From: Metarhizium brunneum
Lineage: Eukaryota > Ascomycota > Sordariomycetes > Hypocreales > Clavicipitaceae
Direction of reading: 5' to 3'
Assembly: GCF_013426205.1 (NCBI RefSeq)
Contig: NC_089423.1
Coordinates: forward strand, 868,001-932,000
DNA length: 64,000 nt
The translations under genes and the position numbers were made by a program. Of this stretch, positions 20,159 to 31,375 are shown piece by piece (the stretch's first letter is position 1; every line of letters starts with the position of its first letter). The notes beneath the pieces are model-generated. The model did no database searches, was not told the origin of the DNA, and saw only the letters and a list, made by a program, of their open reading frames with translations.

Positions 20159-21142
20159 TCAAGCAGCGAGAAACTCCTGCGCAAGCTCGTGCACAAGCTC
20201 GGCTGTAGCATCAGGCATGGACAAAAATGGACTATGAGACGCATTCAGTGTCTTGACAGACCAGTTCACCCCAGACCGGCTAATCAAGTAGTCCTGATAC
20301 GACAGTGGAATAGCGTTGTCCTCAGTCAAGCGGATGTACCCACGGCGGCCATCGTACCCCGACTCGCGCCAGCCGATATTGTTAGGGATAGCATCCTTGC
20401 CCTTACTCGCCTTGAGAGAATGCGGCTTCAGGGACTCAGTTACGGCTTCTCCTTGCTCACTCGTGCAATCATTGTAAAAGATGTGGCCCTCGTTGGAGCA
20501 AATAATGAATTGTTCGGTTTCCTGTAACTGGAGTCAGGTCCAGATGACACAAATGCTTGGCAGCGTGGAAGAACAGCAGACACCTACATCTTCCTTGATC
20601 CAAGGAGGCCATTGGTTACCCAGCACGCCATGCAGAGTGTCGTCGTCTTGCGGAACAAACGACGCAAGGTATATGACGCCCAAGACGCCGCCCTTCTCGC
20701 CGCGGGCCTCACGGCCACGCTTGTCCATGCCGGAGATGGCTGAAGTTGTAGGGAACCCAGCATACGAGTGAGAAACAACAACCACGTCGTTGCCGGCATC
20801 AATCAGAGGATTCATGATGGATCGCATATAGTCCACATCGGCCGCAACTCCTGCCGAAGCGTCCCCAACACTCCGAAGGGTGTAGGCCTCGGTGGGGAGT
20901 CCGATGGAGCGCAGGCTTGAGACGAAGCTGCTCATGCAGGAGGCAGGATGCCATGCTCCTGGAAAGATGATGACTGAAACATTGGCAGACAATTTTCTGG
21001 AGACCTCATTTTGATTGGGTTTTGTAGTTGGAACCGTGGTTGTCGCAGTTGCATCGTTGGAGAACTCGGCTTTGGGATCCTGATTGGAGGAGACGATTTT
21101 GCCTACTGGTGCCGAATCAAGAGGGCCCTTTACAGAACCCAT
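20159..21142 (-). CDS. Alpha/beta hydrolase (esterase-like), 305 aa
   Basis: Two exons, 21142-20588 and 20521-20159, split by a 66-nt intron (GTAGGT...GTTACAG). The start is MGSVKGPLDS at 21142. After a Ser/Thr-rich leader of about 50 residues comes a canonical fold: IIFPGAWHPASCM (oxyanion strand-loop, about 58-70), nucleophile elbow VVVVSHSYAGFP with Ser126, and AIIYL-type strand VIYLASFVP. In exon 2 come WSVKTLNASHSPFLS with the probable catalytic His near the C-terminus and TEDNAIPLSYQDYLI carrying candidate acids. It matches the AB_hydrolase_6/salicylate-esterase-like branch. Substrate unknown; no neighbouring pathway gene gives a hint. Frame and splice phase are intact. Confidence 0.85.
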
Positions 21143-22478
21143 TTTAGCGTTCTCTTCGTAAGGTACAATATGGTTGATGGGAGAAGGGGAAAAAAATGTG
21201 CTCCGCTCTTCGATGAGTGTTCTATCGTCGGCTAGAGAGTGAGACGATTCGGAGCGGATCCACGAGCAAATGACTCGGAGAATAGCTGCATGGGACCCCC
21301 TCACAATGCACGCTAGACCGAAAGTAGCTCTGAGGACAAGTTCTAGATGAATTATTACAATGAATTTTCGGTATGTGGGGACGGAATTCTCAGCTTGTGT
21401 TGTGTGAATCGGCAGGTTATGTAAACATGGAAAGGTGGAAACAAAACGATTTGTATTTTACATTTATGCTTAGTCCAGTGTCTTTTAACTACGTCATCAT
21501 TACTATTTAGTGTCTGTTGGGATAAGAAGTTTCGGTGACATCTAGGATAGCCTAGAGGTCATGGTCGGAAAGAGTTACTTCTTAATACATTCAGCTTTAA
21601 CTTAAAATAGAGATATGCCGCCCCTCAGTGGTTGCCTCATGAGGCTTCAGACAGTAACAAGGACTCCCTGTAACCGATTTTACCGCCATTATAGAGTTCT
21701 CAGTGCGTCGTTTAACTAAATTTCTGCCAGGGATGACCATTGAGTTCCCTCGTCACCTTCACCGTAGCCTGCTCTACTCGTCGGTCTCCAGACCCCTTTA
21801 CCACAATATTGCTTTGTGTGGTTGTATAAATTGCTTAATTATTAAGATATTTTAGCCTAATATTCTTCGGGCAATTACATAATTAAACTAATAACATGGA
21901 GGTCTCGCTGACCGGAGACGTCTTGACATACAAGAAGTCGGTGAGGGACTTTGCCCTAGGTCCCGTGATCGTAGCCCTTGTGTAACAGACCATTTCCGTG
22001 TGACAATCTCACTGTGGCTCTGGCCAATTAAGGCATCCAATGCCAATATGCAAGAGCTACAGACGACTAATAGTTAGTGACGTGAATTGATGGCGGAAAG
22101 TACACAACCCCAGCCATGGTGACTCTTGGAGATCTCCTCGACATGTGCCCGAGGTAATGGCGCCAAAATGGCGCCAGGCACCTAATGAGACAGAACCGGT
22201 CAAGACAGCTGATAGTGGAACAATCCCGACCCTTCATACCACTACGATTCTTGATGAAACTCACTTTGGGTGCACGAATTTGGACTCAGCTGACGAAAAA
22301 GTAGTATTGTAATATGAATAGCTTAACCGCAAACTAAGAAACTATATTCCAGACCGCAGGTATTCCTCCACTTTGATATAGATCCGTCATCCCAGCAAGT
22401 CGAGAATGTAAAGTGCTAGCGAGCAAATAATGTGGCAGATGTGCTTTCGCTTGTCGAATTGCCTTTGCTCCTCTGTTT
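21143..22478. other. Intergenic with one LTR relic
   Basis: Apart from the reverse LTR relic at 21911-22004 there is no recognisable feature. The sequence around 21820-21900 is AT-rich. Confidence 0.45.
21911..22004 (-). repeat. LTR relic (reverse orientation), partial
   Basis: On the minus strand it begins TGTCACACGGAAATGG, nearly identical to the start of the solo LTR at 51807, and continues through ACACAAGGGCTACGATCACGGG to CTCACCGACTTC. The inner (3') end is lost. Confidence 0.65.
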
Positions 22479-22811
22479 TTAGGACGAGCGAGGCTCGTGG
22501 GCATCGAAGCAGTCCTTGGCATTCTTAAACGCGGGATCGGCCTGCAGATGATTTCGCATCGCTTTCTGATCATCAAAGCCCTGGCAAAATATTTCAGTGC
22601 CACAGTTATTGTCAGTGTGCTTGAACCAGGCACCCCCGGGACCCATTTCACAATAAACGTCATTAATTGCACCACTTTTGATAAAGGGGAGCTTTTTATA
22701 GTTGACCTTGACGGCGGTCGGATTCGGTTTGTTGGCCCTAACGGCTGGTTCGCCTTGGGGCAAGGCACCGGCCAGAGCGGCGAAGCTGGTGAGTATAATA
22801 GCGGACTTTAT
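22479..22811 (-). pseudogene. Small secreted protein lacking a start codon
   Basis: The frame ending at the TAA at 22479 encodes a typical signal peptide (KSAIILTSFAALAGALPQGEP) followed by a mature part of about 90 residues with four cysteines (DVYCEMGPGGAW, NNCGTEIFC, AKDCFDAHEPR). The codon where Met should be (22811-22809) is ATA, exactly one G-to-A change from ATG, and no upstream in-frame ATG or convincing 5' exon exists. It is either a recently inactivated secreted-protein gene or one started from a near-cognate codon or unseen exon. Family unknown. Confidence 0.55.
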
Positions 22812-24030
22812 TTTTAGATAACGGTAAAAACTGACGGTGAAACTGATGGTAAATAAAGAGTGATATCGAGGTTCGGTTAACAAGCTAAGTGAGCGAGGAT
22901 ATCCGGACAAGTCGACACCATTGTGAGTATGGCTCGGCTATTTATAGATAAATAGTGATACCGCTGTCAAGATCTTGTTACAGCATAATGGCAATGTCTA
23001 GTCCATTGCAGGGGTTCTCACCGATATGATTATGCTATCACCATGAACCCATGGTATACGCCCTTGTGGTGGAGTATAGCAAAATGATCCGACTCGTTCT
23101 CTCATGCCTGTAGAAAATCACACAACGCACCCAATAGACAGGCCAGCTGTATATTGCATGAGGCAGCTGGTCTATAGATATAGGTTCATTTCTTGGCTGT
23201 TCATGGATCCTTATTCGTGCCATGCACCACTTGATTTGGGGCGTGGCATGACGTAGTAAAACTAGACCAGACTTTATACGGATGGATTCTAGAATCTGGT
23301 AGAGTAAATAACCCGACCTTCGTAGTTCGTAGAGGAGTATCTATGTACGTAGCGTAAAGTGTTGAACGTCGTAGCAGAACACCAGTGCTGTTACCCACTT
23401 CGTTCTTCTGAGCGTTGTTGAGAGGCCGCGGCGCGAAGCACCAGACGTGAGTTGGAAGTAAGTTACTGGCATATTTGGCCCTATTCGGTATTACCGGCGC
23501 AAATGCAAGAATCACACTCACGATAATGCATATCAGGAGAGTATACCTGGACAGAAGCCGGCGGTCGGCGGCAAAGCTCGCTTGAGAGGACATCGTGGTT
23601 AGATGGTATAGCTCACGTCATCAAGTTCCATGCATAACCGGCAAGGTAACCTTTAGTGTACTTGTTGCCTAGGTTATCTGCAGCCTGTTTGTATTTCGTC
23701 ACATGAAATATATAAGTCGTATGTGGAATTAGGTAGGGGAGGAACCTGTGATGCTGTTTGAATCCGCAAATGCATGATTTGGACCCCGTAGACTGTGACA
23801 AACAGGCCTCTGTTCATAAGAATTAGATTCCGTACAACTCCTCCTGTAAACCCCAGTAGACATTTACGCTAAACTCTTGTCCGATAAGTTACAAAAAGAT
23901 ATGAAAGCATTGTCGTAGCCCAACTTGTGACACTACTGCCGTATTGTAAGACATGGCGCCGTATTTGATTTATATTATTCGCAGAACACGTACAAGAACT
24001 CACATGTTGCGCTCGTAAATCATGAATACT
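22812..24030. other. Intergenic, one doubtful ORF
   Basis: A 130-aa minus ORF from ATG 23593 to 23201 has a hydrophobic stretch (YTLLICIIVSVILAFAPVIP) near its N-terminus but no other support, so I do not call it a gene. Nothing else was seen. Confidence 0.4.
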
Positions 24031-25767
24031 CTATATGAGGAGCCAATCACCCCCAAGTCGACCAATCTTGAATATCCATTGTGACGGCGCTGACCCTTCC
24101 CCCTCCTCCTGCTGCCACCGTTTACGAAGTATTGCTTCGGCATTCATTACATTTAAGCATCTTGTTTCCAGCCAGAACCTCTGAAGACAATCTGTCAGAA
24201 ACTCTTTCTGCTCTATTTGGCAACACTCTAGACTTGCGATAACCATTGGCCAGAGGATGCATTTGAACAAGTTGTCATTGCGTCTTATTTCACGTATAAG
24301 ACCGACAAGCCGATGCACGAGGAGGTCCTTATTCTGAGCCGTTGTCTCGCCAACAAGTGCGTCGATAACGCGCCTGCCAAATATCTGGGCTCCGATCTTG
24401 TAAACCTCGGCTAATATATCGAGTTCGTCTACATGCACTGGAGCGGAAGGCATTTGTGGCAACGCGGCCGCCCAGGCACGGCTGTCAAACTTTTCCGTAC
24501 AGGTAAGCACAGAACATGCACGTTCAATGTTTACTTCAAGGTCTTTTTCACTCTTTAGTCCTGGCAAAACGAGAAAGTCCCGACATGAAGAAAACACTCC
24601 GAGAGCGTGTAATATATACCCAGGACATCCCAGATACGAATGCTCTAGCTTTTCTTGGAGCAATTTGGTCACTGTGGCAGGACTCGTAGACGGGCTCAGT
24701 AGCATCTTGGGGTTCGTGTACGTTGCGCCGAGGACCTCAATGCTAGAGCTGGTGTTAGCAATAGCGATATTCCAGATGTAAGCACGCTTGGGGCACGCAC
24801 ACATAAATTTGCCTGACGACGAAATCCCGTAGACCCGTCACGCAAAGGCCTAGGCCTTGAGATGATGTCCCTTTTCGCTCTAGGGGGACCTCGATCTGCG
24901 ACATGATGCTTTTCATGCCCTCCAAGTGCGTATTCCAGTCATCCCGTCCGGATTCCAGCAGATTTAGAAACACTAGCAGTAGGGCGCTGGCAACTGTAGT
25001 ATCCATCATGCGCAACTTTGGATCCTGCACAGCATCTGAAAGGCCCTTCAAGGTCTTGTGCTTGAACAAGAGAGCAGTGCGGTCAGTGCTACACCAAGCG
25101 CTGGAAGGTGATGCCTCCCCAGGCTGGAGAAAAGGCAGCCTAGCATTTGCTAAGTGACGTGCCGAGAGGGCAATAATTGAAGAGAGCAAAAGTGGGTTAT
25201 GAAGGGCGGCTCCGGTCACCTTTCGTAAAGGATTCTCGACGCTGTCATACATAACAAAGAGCTTGCAAACGCACCGACTATCTAGGGTAGTATACATTAA
25301 AAACTGGGTTGCTCGTTGTTCAGGCAAGACGTTGGAAAGTATGTACTTACAGTAGTCTATATAGTACCGGGTGGTACTGTTAAAGCGTGTTAACGATGGC
25401 TCATCTAAACGAGCCATGGGCGAGTGTTGAAACTGATCATCTGTGGCATTTGTATGTAGTTGTTAGAGATGCAGTGCTCGTATATGCAAAAAGCCTGTTC
25501 AACTTCAACATGGAGGACCATACCCATAACCCCCCTGGCCGCCAGCCGAGACTTCTGATGATTGCCGACAGCCACCACATCATGTGTTGGCAATTTCTTT
25601 GCAGGAGTGCCCCTTCTCGCTGTTGTCCTAAACGCAGCACCTTGGACCCATCGAAATGGTCTTGTTTTTGTACACTGTAGCCCGGCCTGGGTGCATTTCC
25701 TGCATGGTGGCTGAGCCATTTGACATGCCACGCGCCGACGGCGACACGTATAGCAAGACGTATCCAT
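24031..25767 (-). CDS. Zn2Cys6 transcription factor with fungal-specific domain, 510 aa
   Basis: Four exons: 25767-25524, 25440-25351, 25281-24801 and 24748-24031 (introns 83, 69 and 52 nt, all with GT-AG and consistent phase). The N-terminus carries a complete binuclear zinc cluster, Cys at residues 5, 8, 15, 22, 25 and 32 (CYTCRRRRVACQMAQPPCRK...C), followed by a basic linker WVQGAAFRTTARR. The remainder is an alpha-helical regulatory region of the Fungal_trans_2 (PF11951) type: YYIDYY, KLFVMYDSVENPLR, LLSSIIALSARHLAN, ALLLVFLNLLESGRDDWNTHLEG and a C-terminal LFKCILWPMVIASLECC. It should act in the nucleus as a pathway-specific regulator. The nearest candidate target is the divergently placed GPR1/FUN34 transporter about 1 kb away, but that link is only inferred. 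Confidence 0.9.
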
Positions 25768-26078
25768 GGTGTGCTTAATTTGGTGAAACGTCGCTTGCCG
25801 ACAAAATGCTGCGTATGAAAGGAAGACGTAACTGAGCTGTCTTGCAGACCGTGGTGATGAGGTGGATATCCAATGAGATTTGGGACCAATGGAATTACCT
25901 CGGCGACTCCGTCGCAATAAAGGCAATACTCTTAGGTGAATCCATCGGACGTTTCGGAACGAGACTTGTACGGGGTTACCTACGATGTGCGATGTGACGA
26001 GACCTGGGCGAGAGTGAACATTCGATGTTGCATTCCAACAGAATCAGGCTAGGGTTACCTCCGCAATGGTCTTGGCAA

Positions 26079-26110
26079 GCTATACCTGTATAGGTAAAAA
26101 TTGGGAGTGG
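26079..26110 (+). repeat. 32-bp direct repeat, copy 1
   Basis: Core GCTATACCTGTATAGG is an imperfect palindrome, followed by an A-rich spacer and TTGGGAGTGG. Copy 2 at 26570-26601 differs at only a few positions. Confidence 0.65.
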
Positions 26111-26569
26111 GGCCTGGTTGATTATTGGCTAGAAACTCTCCAGAAGCATTATCAGTTATTGACTGCTTACCAACATTGAAATTTCAAATACCATGGAAGT
26201 CGGTTAGTTAGTCAACTGGTTGACCGACATCATATTACTGGCGAAAATATGAGCGGAAAGAAGCAAGACAAGCCGGACCGACTGCAACAAGTGTCGGCCA
26301 AGTCGGTTCATGAATCATGATGGCCAGACTTGTCTACAGTATGTACATGTCATCGCTAGACCCCTGCATATATGTTCAATGTCCGCGCTGGCAATACCGC
26401 ATTGGACGGAACTCGCAGAATATGAGACTTCTTGGACGTGCCATTTATGGGGCAGTCCACTCGATGGGTAGCCCATTAGTGGTCTGGTTTAAAGTCTGCC
26501 AGGGAATCCTTTTCATGCACTGCTGAATCCAAGCCTTCACGGACATTCAAATAACCCGGCCACCAGCAG

Positions 26570-26601
26570 GCTATACCCGCATAGGAAAAGATTGGGAGTG
26601 G
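26570..26601 (+). repeat. 32-bp direct repeat, copy 2
   Basis: GCTATACCCGCATAGG core plus TTGGGAGTGG, 491 bp from copy 1 and 130 bp upstream of the transporter start codon. Could be a duplicated regulatory site or a tiny dispersed repeat. Confidence 0.65.
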
Positions 26602-26676
26602 ATTTGAGGATGATCACCATGTCATGGTGGCTCAGATCTTGTTCGCTATCCACGCTTTTCTGGCCCTCTCGTGGAG

Positions 26677-26684
26677 TATATAAG
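26677..26684 (+). promoter_or_regulatory. TATA box of the GPR1/FUN34 gene
   Basis: TATATAAG 47 bp upstream of ATG 26731. Confidence 0.6.
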
Positions 26685-26730
26685 CACAATGCCGCCTGTT
26701 CAACGGAGAGTGAACGCACAACTGTCCATA

Positions 26731-27649
26731 ATGAAAACATCGGAAGAAACCAATATCAAGGCGTCTGGTCCATCCGCTACGGGATACAGGCGCCTTGCAA
26801 ATCCTGTATGAGTCACTCTTCTACGCAAGCTGGTGACAGACTACTAATGTGTATTTGCTCCAGAATGCATTGGGCTTTGGCGGGTTCGCAACCACCTTAC
26901 TCGCCCTATCATTGTCTGCTACGGGCTTCCGGGGAGTGTCAAACCAATCTGTCTTTATAGGAAACCTCTGTTTTCTTGCGGGAATTGGGCTTTTAATCTC
27001 CGCCCAGTGGGAAATGGCAAGAGGCAACACGTTTGGATACACAGTGTTGTCTGCTTTTGGTAATGCATACCCCTTGTATTCTGAAGTATTACAAATACTC
27101 ATTCCATCTCGTTGAATAGGGTTGTATTACGGTGGATATGGAGTGCTGGTAATGCCTGCAATGGGTATTATCGAATCATATCAGGGCCAGACATCCGAGT
27201 ATTATAATGCTTTTGGCATTTACCAACTAGGTTAGTTGTCAGATAGAAAAGACCGGAATATTAACTAACGCAGTAAATTTTATGTAGTCTGGTGCATACT
27301 CAATCTGCTCTTTTTTGTTGCCTCTTGGTCAACGTACGGCACAGTCAGAGATCAACAGACGGACCACTGCTAACTTCGACACAGAAATATTCCTAATATT
27401 ATTATTTACGGCGCACTAGAATTATCGTATATTTTCAACTGCGTATCGTGTTTTGCCAGAGCGGATGGCAATGTGAGCACGAGCACGAGCCTCATGAGAG
27501 TGGCCGGTGTTTTTGGATGTATTTCCTCTTTAGCCGGTTTTTACCTATTGGGCCATGAGTTATGTCAAGATTCTTTACCTTTTCCCATTCCTGTTTACAA
27601 TACATCACATCTGTTTACCATTCGAAAATCCAACCACGAGGATTATTAA
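26731..27649 (+). CDS. GPR1/FUN34/YaaH family membrane transporter, 230 aa
   Basis: Five exons: 26731-26805, 26864-27059, 27120-27230, 27288-27333 and 27385-27649 (introns 51-60 nt; branch sites ACTAAT, TAACTAAC and GCTAAC visible). The protein has about six hydrophobic helices (LGFGGFATTLLALSLSATG, VFIGNLCFLAGIGLLIS, GVLVMPAMGIIESY, CILNLLFFVAS, ELSYIFNCVSCFA, GVFGCISSLAGFYLL). The family signature region NPxPLGL appears here as RRLANPNALGF, i.e. diverged. Family members are acetate/succinate-proton symporters or ammonium-export related proteins of the plasma membrane. All phases close and the stop is at 27647, so it looks functional. The gene is hidden from simple ORF searches because no exon exceeds about 90 codons. 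Confidence 0.88.
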
Positions 27650-28584
27650 ATGTTCGTAGCTTATACTACCTGAAGACAACACACACTTTACAGTGAATCA
27701 TTCCACCATATACCACATTTTGTTGCGATTTAGTATTAGGCTAGAAAGGGTTTTCAAGGAGCACTAATGCGATTGCATGCTGGACGCAGAAAATAATGAC
27801 GTCTTCGTAATGTAGTCGTCGCTTCGAACTATGGGCGGACGTATGATCAACTACAATTTCCTCCCGAATTTATTCTTCATGTTGTTCTTCTACCATCAGA
27901 ATTATTCCTGCCAGTCAAAAAAAAAATAGCTATGATGTTTCACTGATAATAGCTTTTATTCGTGACTTATTACAATTACATCCGGTCCGTCTACTATCTT
28001 AGTCGGCTCTCTGTCCAAGAGCCAAAAGGGCACACATAGCAGCAGGATAACCGGAATATTCGGCCAGGGGCCGCCATTGTAATGTATGTTTTCTTCATGG
28101 CTCAATAGTGAAACTCGGTAGCCGGTGAAACACTCTTATTCGGGCCCATGCTAGTCTTATTAATCGCTGTGGTGAACATGACCGAGGGATCGCCGGATGC
28201 CGCGGTTTCCTGATACTACCAGAAGTCTCATTGTGAATTTACTACTGGCTTGGACTTTATTGCGCAAGCAAGTACTACTACTACTTTGAGACACCTACTA
28301 CTTCACCCACATTGCATAATTTATAAGCCGAACCCTCCTCAATGTGAGGCAAAGATCGCTATTGCCCCACGTAAAATTACTTCCTAATTCGGTAATTGGG
28401 TCTGGTCAACCTCCATTCGCTATTCGTGTCATACCCAGGTGGTTTCCCATGCTCTGAGGGAGCGCTCACCTCGTCTATAAAAGGGTAGCGTAACCCGCTT
28501 CGATATTTGCCTTTTTTTGATCACTTCGGATTCAAACGCTCTGGATTATTTTTTTGGTCTCCCAGGATTACTATTTCCTTCAAC
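27650..28584. other. Intergenic; promoter of the cyanamide hydratase
   Basis: No coding signal. It holds the TATA box at 28476 and a pyrimidine-rich leader before ATG 28585. Confidence 0.5.
28476..28483 (+). promoter_or_regulatory. TATA box of the cyanamide hydratase gene
   Basis: TATAAAAG 102-109 bp upstream of ATG 28585, followed by a pyrimidine-rich stretch. Confidence 0.65.
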
Positions 28585-29376
28585 ATGTGTCAGAGCGAGA
28601 TTGCGGCCAATGGCTGGACCAATATGCCCGCAAATGCCGGGCTTATATTCGGTAACCGCCTCGCCTGTGTCGAAACAGTGGCTCTGCCGATGGACGACCT
28701 GACATTCCCATTTGATGACGTCGTCGTCGAAAAGACCATGGAATATGCCAAGAAGGTTCTCCACCCAGAAACCTTCAACCACTCTATGAGAGTGTATTTC
28801 TACGGTATGCAATCGGTGGATCTAGGCGAGCACAATCGTCGTATACTAACGCCTCTCCAAGGCATGGCTATAACGAAGCAGCATTTTCCGAAACTGGCGT
28901 CTGAGCTTAACCCCGTGACCTGGGCTCTGACCTGTCTGCTGCACGACCTCGGAACCGCCGAGGAATTCTTGACTGCTACGCGGATGTCTTTCGATATCTA
29001 CGGTGGTATCAAAGCTCTACAGGCGCTCAAGGATTTCGGAGCCACCACCGATCAGGCTGAAGCTGCTGCAGAAGCCATCATCCGACACGAGGATATGGGG
29101 GTTGATGGAGAGATTACGTACATGGGCCAGCTTATTCAGCTTGCCACAACTTTCGATAATACGGGCTTTCATCCGCATGTCGCGGGCTTCAAGACTTTGA
29201 TTCATCGATCGACCGTCGCTGAGATTAATGAGGCTTACCCTCGATTGAAATGGTGCGCATTCTTTTCGGATATTATTCGCATGGAAGAGACCCTTAAGCC
29301 GTGGTGTCATTCAACTCACCTGGTTAACTTTGACAAGGAAATCGAAACCAACACACTCATGGCAGAATGGGAATAA
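28585..29376 (+). CDS. cah: Cyanamide hydratase (HD-domain urea hydro-lyase), 244 aa
   Basis: Two exons, 28585-28804 and 28862-29376. The 57-nt intron (GTATGC...TACTAAC...CCAAG) is a multiple of three and has no stop, so an unspliced reading looks like a 19-residue insertion; splicing restores VYFYGMAITKQHF. The metal-binding HD motif is complete: NHSMRVYFYG (first His), CLLHDLG (HD pair) and IRHEDMG (last His region). Length (244 aa) and blocks match fungal cyanamide hydratase and yeast DDI2/DDI3, which add water to cyanamide to form urea in the cytosol. The start MCQSEIAANG is the first ATG of the frame and follows a TATA box. It could allow use of or resistance to cyanamide-like nitriles; the natural substrate in fungi is unsettled. 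Confidence 0.92.
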   Translation: MCQSEIAANGWTNMPANAGLIFGNRLACVETVALPMDDLTFPFDDVVVEKTMEYAKKVLHPETFNHSMRVYFYGMQSVDLGEHNRRILTPLQGMAITKQHFPKLASELNPVTWALTCLLHDLGTAEEFLTATRMSFDIYGGIKALQALKDFGATTDQAEAAAEAIIRHEDMGVDGEITYMGQLIQLATTFDNTGFHPHVAGFKTLIHRSTVAEINEAYPRLKWCAFFSDIIRMEETLKPWCHSTHLVNFDKEIETNTLMAEWE

Positions 29377-29743
29377 GATATTTTGTTGGCAAGTATATCC
29401 GAGTGTATCTGAACGGTGTTTTTCATAGTACAGTCAGGCTCTTTCAATAGATTTCTTGAAGAGATTTGGCTGGGAAACTCAACATGGCCTGTCACATGTC
29501 AATATTTGGCATCGCTAAGGGGAGCGATCCATTCTATTCCGCCGTAATAAGAAGTTCATCACATTCCATTGTGCATTCGCCAAATGTAAAGCTAGAAATC
29601 ACATCGATGTCAAAGGAAAATCAGTAATCAATGAGTGAATATTGAAGAATCTCGGGCTCTCGTAAGATGAAGTCATATCAACTAAAGCTCAGTAGCAGCC
29701 AAGTGAATGAGAGTAAACACCCTCCATACACCAAGTCATTCCA
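29377..29743. other. Convergent 3' spacer
   Basis: 367 bp between the stops of two convergent genes, with no features. Confidence 0.5.
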
Positions 29744-31375
29744 TTATTGACCCTTCTCCATAGCCTCAATTCTCATGATTGCATCCTCCAGTTCAGAAAT
29801 ATACTCTGCAATACTCACTGCCTTTGGTTCGTCGCTAATATACGCATTCTCAATGTAGTTGCTCGCTGGGAAACACACAGTTATTAGCGTCACATCTCAT
29901 CAAGGCACGCTCTCATCTTTTTGGCTCTTGACGTACCGTAATTCTTCAGCTCGTTCCATTCGTCAACAATGCCCTCCAACTGCGGCTTTGTGATCAACAT
30001 GGGCGGAATGTTGTCCGTATCAAACTCGATCAGGTCCTTGATGGCTGAGAGATCCGTCTCCATGCTCTTCCAAGCTCCCTGGAGCTTTTGCAAGGTCTTG
30101 ATGGCAGGTCCGATCTCAGTACCGAGGTCCTTGACTTGTTTCTGCAAGGTATTAGACCCGGAAGTAAGCAGACGCTTGGCAAGTGCGATACTCACACTTA
30201 TGAACTTGAGATTTGTCTCCAGACGAGATGCAGTCTTCATCTTGGACTCGTAGTCGTCCAGGACCTTCTTGACCTTTTCCATGGCCTCTTTCAATCTCTT
30301 GATGGCCTTTTTGGCTTCCACGACAATACCGGTGCCGATGGCAGTGCCGATTGGCCAGCTTGTGATGCTGGGTTAGCGAATCGGCCCTTCTCATCGTACG
30401 TTGAGCTAGTTTGTCTACTTACACCCACATGTACTTTGGAGCATCATTGATTGCTTGGTTCTCTTCAACGGCGCAATGCCCGGTTAGCAACGCAATCCAG
30501 GAGATATTTAGGGGTGTTTTATATCTTACTTCCATCAATTTGTCCCTGCAAGTCATCAATTTCTGCGCGTGCCTCCTCGATTTTCTTCTTCATAGTCTCA
30601 ATGTCGTTGCCCTCCTTCTTCAACTGTGCTTCAAGAGAGTTTGCATTCGTTTCTACAGCGAGGCTATGCTGCTCGCACACTCTTTCGAAAGCTCCAAGGC
30701 CTGTAAGAGCTTCCTGCGCACCAGCTTGCAGTTCGCCTAGCTTTTTAAGCTCAGCGTCGACGGTGAACTCGATGCTTTCCTTCAATTCTGCGAGTTTTGC
30801 CTTGTCTGGGTTGGGTTTCTTGTTCTCTTCGTGGTAGTCCCCAATAAACTTGAGCATGAGCACGTAGTACGAGGTGCTTTCTTTTCCGCCTGACATGGTG
30901 GCGTAGGACTTGATGTCCCCGGCAATATCGACAATTCTGTTCCATGTTACATCCTTGAACTGCGTACAGTCACTTTTGATCTGGTTTTTTTGTTAGTTTC
31001 AAGTTCGGAGTTTGCGAGGAATTGAAAAACACAAGCCAGATAGTGTAGGCAACAGAATGGAAATCGAATACACACCGAAGTATACGTTTTAAGAAGAGAT
31101 TCCAGTTCTTTTCCGAGGGCTGCACTGATTTCACCTGGCGTGTCCGTGATTCCTAACCACCTGAGATACTCTGACCGAGTGGTTTGTAGTTTTCTTCCTG
31201 TGCCGAGGAATCGGTTCAGTGCTTTCATATCGGAAGCATCGAAAACGAAGGCTTTGACGTCGTCATCGTCGTCGCCTTGAGCACCCCTATTGCCACTGCG
31301 GTTGTCCACGTACATTCCCCTGGGGGAAAATACGGATGGATCCGTAATTGGTTGCCTGGGGTCAAAGCCAGTCAT
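29744..31375 (-). CDS. Predicted alpha-helical pore-forming toxin-like protein, subunit-A type, 444 aa
   Basis: Five exons: 31375-31076, 30980-30530, 30462-30423, 30358-29937 and 29865-29744; every junction is GT-AG and in phase, and there is no internal stop. No signal peptide. Residues about 1-100 form an acidic N-terminal part (DDDDDVK). Residues about 150-250 are a long charged coiled coil (e.g. KKKIEEARAEIDDLQGQID). Residues about 261-277 are a short Gly/Ile/Val hydrophobic segment encoded across the tiny 40-nt exon 3, and residues about 278-400 a second coiled coil. A hydrophobic hairpin between two long antiparallel helices is the layout of ClyA-superfamily pore formers, and length and order fit subunit A of the two-component alpha-xenorhabdolysin (XaxA/YaxA) type. 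This is inferred from architecture, not proven homology. A second helical gene lies 4.1 kb away on the same strand. Confidence 0.62.

Larger units (their letters stand above)
25768..26730. other. Divergent promoter region with a 32-bp repeat pair
   Basis: Lies between the regulator and the transporter. No gene. It contains two copies of a palindromic-core repeat (26079-26110 and 26570-26601) and a TATA box at 26677. Confidence 0.5.

Noticed and set aside
23201..23593. 130-codon minus ORF with one hydrophobic segment
   Set aside because: One possible transmembrane helix but otherwise no conservation-like features; mentioned only in the intergenic note.
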